Positions 1-7,347 are shown, counted from the first letter of the stretch. The stretch is DNA of 9,031 bases from an uncultured Eubacteriales bacterium (GCA_900320235.1 ONRO01000250.1:1-9031); one strand, 5' to 3'. A program made the numbers and translations. Notes: generated by a model from the letters alone, not told the origin.

Positions 1-1
1 C

Positions 2-31
2 CCCGGCACGCCGATGGGAGGATTTTATTGA
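2..31 (+). CDS. possible C-terminal tail of an upstream gene (partial)
   Basis: The first bases are much richer in G and C than what follows. The second reading frame gives a short tail, PGTPMGGFY, ending in TGA at 29-31, directly at the -35 element of the next promoter. The other two frames also run open for a while (to TAA at 64-66 and TGA at 48-50), so which frame is coding cannot be decided from about ten codons. I do not recognise the protein. The entry only records that an upstream gene may end here. Confidence 0.2.
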   Translation, partial: PGTPMGGFY

Positions 32-56
32 ATTTAATGCAGCTATATGATATAAT
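28..56 (+). promoter_or_regulatory. sigma-A type promoter with extended -10, driving the methyltransferase-GNAT unit
   Basis: The -35 element TTGAAT lies at 28-33 (four of six consensus bases). After an ideal 17-base spacer comes a perfect TATAAT at 51-56, preceded by TGA at 48-50, the TGn of an extended -10. Transcription would start near 63, leaving a leader of about 76 bases before the ATG at 139. No riboswitch is recognisable in that leader. The match is by eye, but the combination of exact -10, exact spacing and TGn makes a functional promoter likely. Confidence 0.7.
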
Positions 57-138
57 TCGATTATAAATAATCCTGTAACAGAGTATGCAGTTATTTAATC
101 AGAGATAAGGATTAATAGAATAAACGGAGGAAAAAACA

Positions 139-1272
139 ATGGAAAAAATACAGTTTTCAGCACCATGTCTGTTTGGCATTGAAGGCATATGTGCCGATGA
201 GCTGAAAAGAATGAATATAGATAATGTAAAAGCAGAAAACGGAAAGGTTTTGTTTGAGGGAGATTTTTCAACACTTGCAAGGGTAAATCTTTGCTCAAGA
301 TATGCCGAGAGGGTACATATATTACTTGGAAGATTCAAGGCATACAGTTTTGAAGACCTGTTTCAGGGAGTAAAAGCAATTTCATGGGAAAACTGGATAT
401 CAGAAAATGAGTCATTTCCTGTAAAAGGTCATAGTGTAAATTCAAAGCTTGCAAGTATACCGGACTGCCAGAAAATCATAAAGAAAGCTGTTGTAAGCAG
501 ACTATCATCAAAATACGGAAAAAACTGGTTTGACGAAACAGGAAGCCGTCATCAGATACAGTTTTTAATTATTAAGGATGAGGTAAGCATTCTTCTTGAT
601 ACATCAGGAGAAGGTCTGCATAAAAGAGGTTACCGCCGTGATGCAACAGAAGCGCCAATAAAGGAAACTCTTGCTGCTGCAATGGCAGATCTTTCACATG
701 TACGTTCATTCAGTACGGTAATTGATCCGTTCTGCGGTTCCGGAACAATTCTTATTGAAGCTGCGCTCAAGGCAATGAATATTGCACCTGGATTAAAAAG
801 AAGCTTTGCTGCAGAAAAATGGAACTGTATTCCTGCAGAAATCTGGTCTGAGGAAAGAACAAGATGCCTTGACCTTATTAATCATGATGCAGAATTTCAG
901 GCATATGGATATGATATTGATACGAATGCCTTAGAGCTTACAATGGCAAACGCAGAAAAAGCAGGTGTAGAAAAACGTATCAATGTTGAACGTCGTTCAA
1001 TTGCAGATTTTCAATCTGATTCTGAGCGTGCCGCGGTTATTTCAAATCCGCCATATGGTGAAAGACTTCTTGATATAGAACAAGCACGAGAGCTTTATCG
1101 TATAATGGGAAGAAAATTTACTCAGCGTCCAGGATACAGCTATACAGTAATAAGCCCGGATGATAATTTTGAACGAATTTTCGGCAGACAGGCAGATAAG
1201 CGACGCAAACTTTATAATGGTATGATAAAATGCCAGGTTTATATGTATTTTAAAAACAAGAGGCAGGACTAA
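139..1272 (+). CDS. THUMP-domain class I SAM-dependent 23S rRNA (guanine-N2) methyltransferase, RlmL/YpsC-like
   Basis: The 377-residue product matches the short Firmicutes form of RlmL (B. subtilis YpsC type), equivalent to the N-terminal half of the fused E. coli enzyme. E. coli RlmL makes N2-methylguanosine at G2445 of 23S rRNA; the same role here is inferred. Residues 1-60 form an N-terminal ferredoxin-like segment and about 60-155 the RNA-binding THUMP domain. The linker at 158-190 has the family signature GEGLHKRGYRRD. The Rossmann methyltransferase follows, with SAM-binding motif I DPFCGSGT at 196-203, the acidic loop GYDID at 257-261 and catalytic motif IV NPPYGER at 303-309. All key motifs are intact and the length is normal. 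The start is fixed by GGAGG at 126-130, 8 bases before the ATG. The stop codon overlaps the next start in TAATG, implying translational coupling. No signal peptide or membrane segment is seen; a cytoplasmic enzyme. Confidence 0.9.
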   Translation: MEKIQFSAPCLFGIEGICADELKRMNIDNVKAENGKVLFEGDFSTLARVNLCSRYAERVHILLGRFKAYSFEDLFQGVKAISWENWISENESFPVKGHSVNSKLASIPDCQKIIKKAVVSRLSSKYGKNWFDETGSRHQIQFLIIKDEVSILLDTSGEGLHKRGYRRDATEAPIKETLAAAMADLSHVRSFSTVIDPFCGSGTILIEAALKAMNIAPGLKRSFAAEKWNCIPAEIWSEERTRCLDLINHDAEFQAYGYDIDTNALELTMANAEKAGVEKRINVERRSIADFQSDSERAAVISNPPYGERLLDIEQARELYRIMGRKFTQRPGYSYTVISPDDNFERIFGRQADKRRKLYNGMIKCQVYMYFKNKRQD

Positions 1273-1802
1273 TGAATATTCAGACTGAACGTATAAAACT
1301 TGAACCACTCGGAACAAAGCATTTCAATACAACATGCAGATATTCTACTGACCCTGAAAACACAAAAATGATGTGTTTTCTTCCATGTGACAGCGATGAT
1401 GAGGTCATGAACTACCTGAGAAAGTGTGAGATTCAGTGGACAATGGAAACACCTGAATATCTTGATGCTGCAATTTTGTCTGAAGGAGTCCATGTCGGAG
1501 CAGTCAGTATTGAACTGCTTGACAATTGTACTGTGGGAGAGTTCGGATGGATCATTGACAAGAATTACTGGGGCAGAGGATTTGCAGTTGAAGCTGCAGA
1601 AGCATTTATGAAGTATGTAAATAATCGTTTTGGATTAAAGAGATTTATCGCTCATGCAGATGCTGATAATTTATCTTCCATCAGGGTTATGGAAAAATTA
1701 GGGATGAGAAAAAAATCAATAAGCAGCGGAAGAAAAAATCGTAGTTCGGAAGAGGAAAGAATGGAATGTCTGTATGAACTCGATTTGACAGCAAAATGCT
1801 GA
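1272..1802 (+). CDS. GNAT family N-acetyltransferase (RimJ/RimL-like Acetyltransf_3 type)
   Basis: This 176-residue protein opens with the IQTERIKLEPL strand typical of RimL-like GNAT enzymes, which transfer acetyl from acetyl-CoA to an amine. The acetyl-CoA pyrophosphate-binding motif A is NYWGRGFAVEAA at about 98-109, with the R-G-x-G-x-A pattern as RGFA. A second conserved block, ADADNLSSIRVMEKLGM (129-145), carries the usual N-x-x-S-x-x-V-x-E-K-L-G-M signature. The length is normal and no catalytic segment is missing. The ATG shares its first A with the TAA of the methyltransferase gene, and purine-rich AGAGGCAGGA just upstream can serve as ribosome binding site. The substrate cannot be read from sequence; candidates are a ribosomal protein N-terminus, an amino-sugar antibiotic or a small amine. 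Co-transcription with an rRNA methyltransferase hints at ribosome maturation, but that is inference. No terminator follows. Confidence 0.85.
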   Translation: MNIQTERIKLEPLGTKHFNTTCRYSTDPENTKMMCFLPCDSDDEVMNYLRKCEIQWTMETPEYLDAAILSEGVHVGAVSIELLDNCTVGEFGWIIDKNYWGRGFAVEAAEAFMKYVNNRFGLKRFIAHADADNLSSIRVMEKLGMRKKSISSGRKNRSSEEERMECLYELDLTAKC

Positions 1803-1971
1803 AGCGAAAAAATTAAAACCATAAAATCATACTATCAGTATGCTACAAAAGACTTCTGGAAATACATTTCTGTCCTGACAGCCTGAAAAACAAAAGCATG
1901 AAAAATTTTTAAAGATGAAAACAGATGATGACCTTGACAGACTGAAAAAAATCTGTAAGAAAACAATATAA
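1803..1971 (+). pseudogene. possible frameshifted remnant of a small unidentified gene
   Basis: No intact gene fits between the GNAT stop and 2000, but two abutting frames look protein-like. The frame at 1812-1883 reads KSYYQYATKDFWKYISVLTA before TGA at 1884-1886. The +1 frame from about 1879 to the TAA at 1969-1971 reads QPEKQKHEKFLKMKTDD and then a charged amphipathic stretch DLDRLKKICKK. Joined, they resemble one small helical protein broken by a frameshift near 1880. There is no ribosome binding site or start for it, and lysine-rich open frames arise easily in AT-rich DNA. I do not recognise the family. Confidence 0.3.
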
Positions 1972-1995
1972 AGATATCCTGTCAGAACATAGTAC

Positions 1996-2007
1996 GGAGG
2001 ATAACAA
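1996..2007 (+). promoter_or_regulatory. relic ribosome binding site of the DUF3592-like pseudogene
   Basis: GGAGG at 1996-2000 sits 7 bases ahead of an ATA codon at 2008-2010, which is in frame with the dead gene downstream. This is exactly where an ATG would be expected, so the simplest reading is that the start codon has mutated from ATG to ATA. In-frame ATG codons at 2029 and 2041 exist but have no such site. Confidence 0.5.
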
Positions 2008-2619
2008 ATAACAAAGAGTGTAAGATTTATGCGTACAGTTATGCTATGGATACAGAACAGCAATAAAATAATTGCTGTTATTATTTAAATTATATCAGTA
2101 TCATTTTCACGTTTAGGGATCTATTGTTTCAGTGTACTTATTGATAATTTCATAAAAACAAATACATAAACAACTGCAACAGCAATTGTAAATTATGCTC
2201 ATGATTCTGCTTATATTTCAAAAAATAGGTTCAACTCTGTTTATTCAAGGAATAATGTAATAGCGCATTATGAAGTTGACGGAACAGAGTATTCTTTACA
2301 TACAACTGGATTCGGAGTAAATGAGTCAGGAAGACTGAATCCTGGCGATATAATCACAGTATATAACAATCCTGATAATCCTTCACAGGCTATTGTAAAA
2401 GCTTCAGCAGGTTTTATTCTGATGAACCTTGTGATAATCTTTTCAGCAGTAGTATTATCAATTATTCTGATAAGACACACAAAAAAGATTCTGAAAAGTG
2501 GTATTAAGTTTAATATTCCCGATGAAATTGATGACCACGGATTCACATGCTATGATGCTCCAGATACAGATAGCATAAATAAAGAAATCAGGGATATGAC
2601 GAATAGAGTAATTAAATAA
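2008..2619 (+). pseudogene. DUF3592-like two-helix membrane protein, inactivated by in-frame stops
   Basis: One frame stays recognisable across 204 codons. It has an N-terminal hydrophobic helix (NKIIAVII to GIYCFSVLI), an extracytoplasmic strand-rich segment with HYEVDGTEYSLHTTGFG, then the hallmark YNNPDNPSQAI (2362-2394). A second helix, FILMNLVIIFSAVVLSIILI, and a polar cytoplasmic tail end at TAA 2617-2619. This order is that of DUF3592 proteins, whose function is unknown. Three lesions are visible: ATA where the start should be (2008), TAA at 2086-2088 inside the first helix, and TAA at 2167-2169. There is no frameshift. After the second stop there is no ATG, GTG or TTG in frame until the ATG at 2422, which would yield only 65 residues (the C-terminal helix and tail). 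The unbroken frame suggests recent inactivation. A sequencing artefact or an atypical start cannot be excluded. Confidence 0.6.
2528..2556 (+). promoter_or_regulatory. possible dnaE promoter inside the 3' end of the pseudogene
   Basis: TTGATG at 2528-2533 (four of six -35 bases) is followed after exactly 17 bases by TATGAT at 2551-2556 (five of six -10 bases). TGC at 2548-2550 supplies an extended -10. A start near 2563 would give a 73-base leader to dnaE at 2636. No terminator separates the upstream genes from dnaE, so read-through from the promoter at 28-56 is an alternative source of transcript. Confidence 0.35.
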
Positions 2620-2635
2620 CTGATCGGAGGTAAAT

Positions 2636-5600
2636 ATGGCATTTACACATTTGCATGTACATACAGTTTTCAGCCTTCTTGACGGAGCTAGTAAAATACC
2701 TGAGCTTATAAAAAGAGCAAAAGAGTTAGGACAGACAAGTATCGCAATAACAGATCACGGAAATATGTATGGAGCTATTGAGTTTTATAAAACAGCCAAA
2801 TCTGAAGGAATAAAACCGATAATCGGCTGTGAAGTATATGTATCACCCCGCAGAAGATATGACAGAGAATCTCAGTTTGACAGAGAAAACAGACATCTTA
2901 TCCTACTATGTAAAAACGAGACAGGTTACAAAAACCTTATGAAACTAAATTCAATAGCATGGACAGAAGGATTTTACAGCAAACCAAGAATTGACCATGA
3001 ATTACTTAAAAAATATCATGATGGTCTTATTGCAATGTCAGCTTGTCTTGCCGGCGAAATATCCAGATCATTGATGAATGGAAATTATGACGAAGCTGTT
3101 CGTACAGCAAAATGGTATAAGTCAGTTTTCGGAGAAGATTATTATCTTGAGATTCAGGACCACGGAATAACAGAACAAAAACAGATCAATCCACAGATCA
3201 TTCGTCTTTCAAAAGAACTGGATATTCCACTTGCTGCAACAAACGATTGCCATTATATCACCAAAGAAGACAGTAGAATACAGAATATTCTTTTATGCAT
3301 CCAGACCAACCACACTATTAATGAAAAAAATCCAATGGCATTTCCGACGATGGAATTTTATCTTAAAAGCGAGCAGGAAATGCGCAGCCTGTTTTCAGAT
3401 ATTCCTCAGGCAATTGAAAATACTGCTCTGATTGCTGAAAAATGTAATCTGGAGATAGAATTCGGAAAGATAAAGCTGCCACGGTTTGATTTACCTGATG
3501 ACTCAGAAGATAATCTGTCATATTTTAAAAAGCTATGTGATAAAGGTCTTCGGAAATATTATGGTGACAATCCCTCAAAAGAAATAACTGATCGGCTTGA
3601 ATACGAAACAGACGTTATTTCCCAGATGGGTTATATAGATTATTTTCTGATTGTTGCAGATTATGTCAATTATGCAAAAGCACATGAAATCCCCGTTGGA
3701 GCAGGAAGAGGTTCAGGCGCAGGAAGCCTTGCAGCATATTGTATCGGAATAACGGAAATAGATCCTATCAGATATGATTTGCTTTTTGAACGCTTTCTGA
3801 ATCCTGAACGTGTAAGCATGCCTGATTTTGATATCGATTTCTGTACAGAACGACGTCAGGAAGTGATAGATTATGTCATACGTCGCTATGGTTCAGATCA
3901 TGTGGCACAAATAATATCCTTTGGAACAATGGCAGCAAGAGCTTCTATCCGTGATGTAGGACGAGCACTGGATATTCCATACGCAGTATGTGATAAGGCA
4001 GCAAAGCTTGTTCCTAAGGAGCTTAATATTACACTTAAAAAAGCACTGGAAACATCCGATGATTTCAGGAAGCTGTATGAAACTGACAGAACCATCCGGG
4101 ATCTTATCGATACAGCTATGAAACTTGAGGGTATGCCGAGAAATACTACAACCCATGCTGCCGGAGTAGTAATAACTGATAAACCGGTAAATGAATATGT
4201 TCCTCTTGCCAGAAATGATGATACTGTTGTTACACAGTATACAATGACAGAACTCGATGAACTGGGACTGCTGAAGATGGATTTTCTCGGGCTGAGGAAT
4301 CTGACCGTACTGAATTATGCACAGAATATGATCAGGAAGACTGATCCGGAATTTGATATCAGAAAAATTCCGGATGATGATAAAGCTGTTTTTGAAATGT
4401 ATTCCCGTGCGGATACAGAAGGTGTTTTCCAGTTTGAATCCAAAGGCATGAAAAATGTCCTTTCAAGATTGAAGCCTGAAAGCATTGAAGATATCATAGC
4501 AGTAATATCACTTTATCGTCCCGGACCAATGGATTCGATTCCAAAGTATATAGAAAACCGTCATTCTCCGGACAAGATAGAATATAAACATCCTCTCCTT
4601 AAACCGATTTTAGATGTAACATACGGATGTATTGTATATCAGGAACAGGTTATGCAGATATTCCGGACTCTTGCAGGTTATTCTCTTGGCAGAGCAGATA
4701 TTGTAAGACGTGCAATGGCCAAAAAGAAGAAAAAGGTGATGGATGAGGAAAAGCATATCTTTATACATGGATTAACAGATGAAAACGGAAATGTTCTTGT
4801 AGACGGTTGTATTCGACGAGGAATAGATGAACAGACAGCACTCGGAATCTTTTCAGAAATGGAAAGCTTTGCATCCTATGCATTTAACAGAGCACATGCA
4901 GCAGCTTATGCATATATATCATATCAGACGGCATATGTAAAATATCATTATCCGAGAGAATACCTGTGTGCACTGATGTCAAGCGTACTCGGTGACAGCG
5001 GAAAGATTGCAGTTTATTTAGATGAATGTTCAAAGCATGGAATAATCGTCCTGCCTCCAAGTGTAAATGAAAGTGAAGCAGGCTTCACTGTAAATAACCA
5101 AAGCATCCGATTCGGACTAAAGGCAATAAAAAATATCGGTCACGGACTAATTGATTCAATCATCAGAAACCGCAAGGAAGGAAAATATACAAGCTTCTAT
5201 GATTTTTGCAGCAGAGTTTATGGCAGGGATCTCAATAAACGTGCATTGGAAAACCTTATAAAAAGCGGCTCACTTGACGGACTAGGAGCGAACAGACGTC
5301 AGATGTTGACAGTTTCTGATAAATATATGGAGCTGATCGCAGGTGAAAAACAAAGCACTCTGGAAGGACAGATGAATTTCTTTACTTCCGTGACAGGTAT
5401 GGATTCAGTAACACCAGATCTTCCAACAGTAGCTGAATTCAATACCAGAGAGCTGCTTGAGATGGAAAGAGAAATAACCGGGATATATTTCAGCGGTCAT
5501 CCGATGTCACAGTACGACGATATTTCACAAGCACTGGGAAGTGCAAGTCTTAATGATCTCCTTAACGATGAGAATGAATCCTATCCTGACGGAAAGAAAA

Positions 5601-6115
5601 TTGATGTATTGTGCATGATTACAAAAATACGATCAAAAATCACAAAAAATAATTCTCGTATGGCTTTTGTCAATATCGAAGATAAATACGGAACAGTGGA
5701 AATGATTGTTTTTCCCAGGCAATTCGCTGAATACGGAGGTATGATCACAGAAGGAACAATAATCAGAGTAGTTGGAGCAGTAAGTCGTAAGGATGATGAA
5801 CCATGCAAAATAATATGCGATAAAGTACTGCCAGTTCCTAAAAGTATAACTGAAATTGATAACCGGAAAGTCACCGGAACCAAAAAAACACCAAGAGGAT
5901 TATATCTTCGTCTTAGAAATGACAGTTGCAATGAATATTTAAGAGCAATGCAGATAATAGATATTTTTGACGGACCCGAGCATTTGTTTATAAAATTTAC
6001 TGACAGCGGCAAGATCGTAAAAGATCCGGGTTCAATGCGTGTAGATCCTAACCCGATAATGATCAAAGAACTATGCAGACGTATCGGAAGTGAAAATGTT
6101 GTATTTGTTTATTAG
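2636..6115 (+). CDS. dnaE: DNA polymerase III subunit alpha (DnaE)
   Basis: This is a full-length C-family replicative DNA polymerase of 1159 residues. The N-terminal PHP domain begins HLHVHT at 5-10 and keeps the metal-ligand pattern: H7, H9, D40-H41 (TDHGN), E66 (GCEVY) and D204/H206 (NDCHY). Metal-dependent proofreading by PHP is therefore possible. The palm domain has GAGRGSGAGS, the first two catalytic aspartates D399 and D401 in PDFDIDF (396-402), and the third, D549, in KMDFLGL. The fingers, the tandem helix-hairpin-helix region (IKNIGHGLI), an OB fold at about 989-1070 and a small C-terminal domain follow. Firmicutes usually also carry PolC, with DnaE extending primers on the lagging strand; PolC is not in this window. 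GGAGG at 2626-2630, 5 bases before the ATG, fixes the start. The gene is intact and stands alone, with a decayed gene before it and a new promoter after it. Confidence 0.97.
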   Translation: MAFTHLHVHTVFSLLDGASKIPELIKRAKELGQTSIAITDHGNMYGAIEFYKTAKSEGIKPIIGCEVYVSPRRRYDRESQFDRENRHLILLCKNETGYKNLMKLNSIAWTEGFYSKPRIDHELLKKYHDGLIAMSACLAGEISRSLMNGNYDEAVRTAKWYKSVFGEDYYLEIQDHGITEQKQINPQIIRLSKELDIPLAATNDCHYITKEDSRIQNILLCIQTNHTINEKNPMAFPTMEFYLKSEQEMRSLFSDIPQAIENTALIAEKCNLEIEFGKIKLPRFDLPDDSEDNLSYFKKLCDKGLRKYYGDNPSKEITDRLEYETDVISQMGYIDYFLIVADYVNYAKAHEIPVGAGRGSGAGSLAAYCIGITEIDPIRYDLLFERFLNPERVSMPDFDIDFCTERRQEVIDYVIRRYGSDHVAQIISFGTMAARASIRDVGRALDIPYAVCDKAAKLVPKELNITLKKALETSDDFRKLYETDRTIRDLIDTAMKLEGMPRNTTTHAAGVVITDKPVNEYVPLARNDDTVVTQYTMTELDELGLLKMDFLGLRNLTVLNYAQNMIRKTDPEFDIRKIPDDDKAVFEMYSRADTEGVFQFESKGMKNVLSRLKPESIEDIIAVISLYRPGPMDSIPKYIENRHSPDKIEYKHPLLKPILDVTYGCIVYQEQVMQIFRTLAGYSLGRADIVRRAMAKKKKKVMDEEKHIFIHGLTDENGNVLVDGCIRRGIDEQTALGIFSEMESFASYAFNRAHAAAYAYISYQTAYVKYHYPREYLCALMSSVLGDSGKIAVYLDECSKHGIIVLPPSVNESEAGFTVNNQSIRFGLKAIKNIGHGLIDSIIRNRKEGKYTSFYDFCSRVYGRDLNKRALENLIKSGSLDGLGANRRQMLTVSDKYMELIAGEKQSTLEGQMNFFTSVTGMDSVTPDLPTVAEFNTRELLEMEREITGIYFSGHPMSQYDDISQALGSASLNDLLNDENESYPDGKKIDVLCMITKIRSKITKNNSRMAFVNIEDKYGTVEMIVFPRQFAEYGGMITEGTIIRVVGAVSRKDDEPCKIICDKVLPVPKSITEIDNRKVTGTKKTPRGLYLRLRNDSCNEYLRAMQIIDIFDGPEHLFIKFTDSGKIVKDPGSMRVDPNPIMIKELCRRIGSENVVFVY

Positions 6116-6165
6116 ACTGACAAAAAAGTCAAAATAATCTTTTTGTTCTAAATGATAAAATGTTC

Positions 6166-6194
6166 TTGATTCTGGCATAAGAATTGTATATAAT
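6166..6194 (+). promoter_or_regulatory. sigma-A type promoter for the leader ORF-corA unit
   Basis: TTGATT at 6166-6171 (four of six -35 bases), an exact 17-base spacer and a perfect TATAAT at 6189-6194 lie in the dnaE-corA gap. Transcription would begin near 6201, only about 30 bases before the small ORF at 6231. That is too short for an M-box or other Mg2+ riboswitch, so any leader control would involve translation of the small ORF. Confidence 0.7.
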
Positions 6195-6216
6195 GTAATT
6201 ATAATTTTAAATTTAT

Positions 6217-6224
6217 GGAGGTGG
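6217..6224 (+). promoter_or_regulatory. strong ribosome binding site pointing to a short leader ORF, not to corA
   Basis: GGAGGTGG is the best Shine-Dalgarno match in the window. Two ATGs follow: 6227 (five codons in all, MHEP then TGA) and 6231 (27 residues). Neither reads into corA: 6231 is in another frame, and 6227 is in the corA frame but stops at once. Every candidate corA start (6260 TTG, 6344, 6359, 6368) has a poor or wrongly spaced site. This suggests corA is translated by coupling to the upstream ORF. Confidence 0.7.
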
Positions 6225-6230
6225 TAATGC

Positions 6231-6314
6231 ATGAGCCCTGACCCTTATGGTAATCAATATTGCACAAATACAAATACTCAAAACGACATTACCGCCGTAC
6301 AAACAGCTTTCTGA
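6231..6314 (+). CDS. short leader ORF upstream of corA, possibly the front half of a broken 43-residue membrane protein
   Basis: The 27-residue frame begins MSPDPYGNQYC, is rich in Asn, Thr and Gln, and ends AVQTAF before TGA at 6312-6314. GGAGGTGG lies 6 bases ahead of its ATG, and a consensus promoter sits about 30 bases upstream, so ribosomes very likely start here. The same frame continues after the TGA as LIICIITAVLCPFAA, a clear membrane-helix sequence, to a second TGA at 6360-6362. That TGA overlaps the probable corA ATG at 6359 in ATGA. A single change of TGG (Trp) to TGA at 6312 would explain a broken 43-codon gene. Alternatively the 27-residue peptide is a genuine regulatory leader. 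I know no family for it. Confidence 0.5.
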   Translation: MSPDPYGNQYCTNTNTQNDITAVQTAF

Positions 6315-6358
6315 TTGATCATCTGTATTATTACAGCGGTCTTATGTCCTTTTGCCGC

Positions 6359-7306
6359 ATGAAAGGAATGATCGCATTGGTCAGTTATTATAAAACTGTT
6401 AATGGCAGAATTGAAGAAATAAAAACATATGAGGAAGGCTGCTGGGTAAACTGTATTGCTCCGGATGAGGAAGAAGTAGATTATCTTCTTGATTTTTTTG
6501 ATATTCCCCCTGAGCTGCTCAGAAGTGCTCTTGATGAAGAAGAGTCTGCGCATATAGACAGTGAAGATGATACAACACTTATAATTATAGATGTACCTGT
6601 TGTGGAAAAAGTATCAGGAAGTATAACATATTCTACGATGCCAATAGGTATTATGATTACAGATAAAAATGTTATTACCGTTTCTCTTAAGGAAAGCACC
6701 ATACTTACCGAGTTTTCTGAAGGTGTTGTCAGAAATGTAATGACAAATTATAAAACACATTTTGTTCTGCATATCATGCTGAGAATGGCAACAAAGTATC
6801 TTCAGTATCTGAAACAAATTGATAAAATAAGCAATAGAATTGAGCGCGGCCTTAGAAAGAGTGCAAAAAACAAAGAACTTAATCAGCTTCTTGATGTAGA
6901 AAAGTCTCTTGTGTATTTTTCTTCATCATTAAAATCTGATGAAATTACACTTGAAAGAATAATGAGAGGCAGATATATCAAACTTTATGAGGAAGATCAG
7001 GATCTTCTTGAAGACGTACTTATAGAGGTAAAACAGGCTGTTGATATGACGGCAACATATCTTAATATTCTTAACGGTACAATGGATGTATTTGCATCAA
7101 TCATATCGAACAATCTTAACACCGTAATGAAAATACAGGCATCACTTACTTTGCTTGTATCTGTGCCTACTGTTATTTCAGGTATTTACGGAATGAATAT
7201 TACAGAGGGACTGCCTTTTGACAGAACATGGTGGTTTCCGCTTGCATTGTCAGCTGTACTTATGATAATTGCATATATAATTCTTAAACATAAAGATATG
7301 TTCTGA
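6359..7306 (+). CDS. corA: CorA family magnesium/divalent cation transporter
   Basis: CorA proteins form homopentameric membrane channels for Mg2+ (or Co2+/Ni2+). From the ATG at 6359 the product has 315 residues, the usual length. The N-terminal cytoplasmic alpha/beta domain is acidic (EEGCWVNCIAPDEEEVDYLLDF in two runs with few gaps) and carries the family's IDVP and MPIGIMIT strands. A long helical stalk follows, then TM1 (about 258-281) ending in the signature GMN at 278-280 (YGMNI). A short loop, ITEGLPF, and TM2 (about 287-309) lead to the basic tail KHKDMF. The frame stays open upstream to a TTG at 6260, but those 33 extra residues do not look like CorA. I prefer 6359 because it overlaps the TGA of the leader frame in ATGA; 6368 is the close alternative. 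No start has a good ribosome binding site of its own. A terminator follows. Confidence 0.9.
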   Translation: MKGMIALVSYYKTVNGRIEEIKTYEEGCWVNCIAPDEEEVDYLLDFFDIPPELLRSALDEEESAHIDSEDDTTLIIIDVPVVEKVSGSITYSTMPIGIMITDKNVITVSLKESTILTEFSEGVVRNVMTNYKTHFVLHIMLRMATKYLQYLKQIDKISNRIERGLRKSAKNKELNQLLDVEKSLVYFSSSLKSDEITLERIMRGRYIKLYEEDQDLLEDVLIEVKQAVDMTATYLNILNGTMDVFASIISNNLNTVMKIQASLTLLVSVPTVISGIYGMNITEGLPFDRTWWFPLALSAVLMIIAYIILKHKDMF

Positions 7307-7317
7307 TATTAAAAAAG

Positions 7318-7347
7318 AGCCTTTCCAGCAGGGAAGGCTTTCTTTAT
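7318..7347 (+). terminator. Rho-independent terminator after corA, or attenuator before the phosphorylase gene
   Basis: AGCCTTTCC (7318-7326) pairs with GGGAAGGCT (7331-7339) through nine pairs, one a G-U, around the four-base loop AGCA. A T-rich tail TTCTTTAT follows and an A-run precedes the stem. It lies 11 bases after the corA stop and ends 3 bases before the next gene's purine-rich ribosome binding site. I see no convincing promoter between the hairpin and the next gene, so the downstream genes may depend on partial read-through. Confidence 0.8.

Noticed and set aside
95..115. Inverted repeat TTAATC / GATTAA in the leader of the methyltransferase gene
   Set aside because: It has six mostly A-T pairs around a nine-base loop and no T-tail. 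Such dyads are common by chance in AT-rich DNA.
1822..1850. CATAC / GTATG dyad after the GNAT gene as a terminator or operator
   Set aside because: It has only five pairs and no following T-run.
1934..1972. Perfect -35 box TTGACA at 1934-1939 with TATAAA at 1967-1972 ahead of the pseudogene
   Set aside because: The spacer is 27 bases, far too long. The only element at correct spacing, TAAGAA, is a poor -10.
2422..2619. Separate 65-residue membrane protein starting at the ATG at 2422
   Set aside because: The same frame continues well upstream as the DUF3592-like body, and there is no ribosome binding site before 2422. It is the C-terminal helix of the dead gene.
5581..6066. 161-codon open frame on the - strand within dnaE
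   Set aside because: It lies entirely opposite the conserved OB fold and C-terminus of dnaE, with no ribosome binding site or recognisable motif; a shadow frame.
6115..6150. Possible terminator after dnaE (GACT/AGTC, or CAAAAA pairing with TTTTTG)
   Set aside because: The stems are short and almost entirely A-T with large loops, too weak to call a terminator.
6260..6358. N-terminal extension of CorA from the TTG at 6260
   Set aside because: It has no ribosome binding site, its residues are unlike CorA, and the other frame across the same bases looks more coding.
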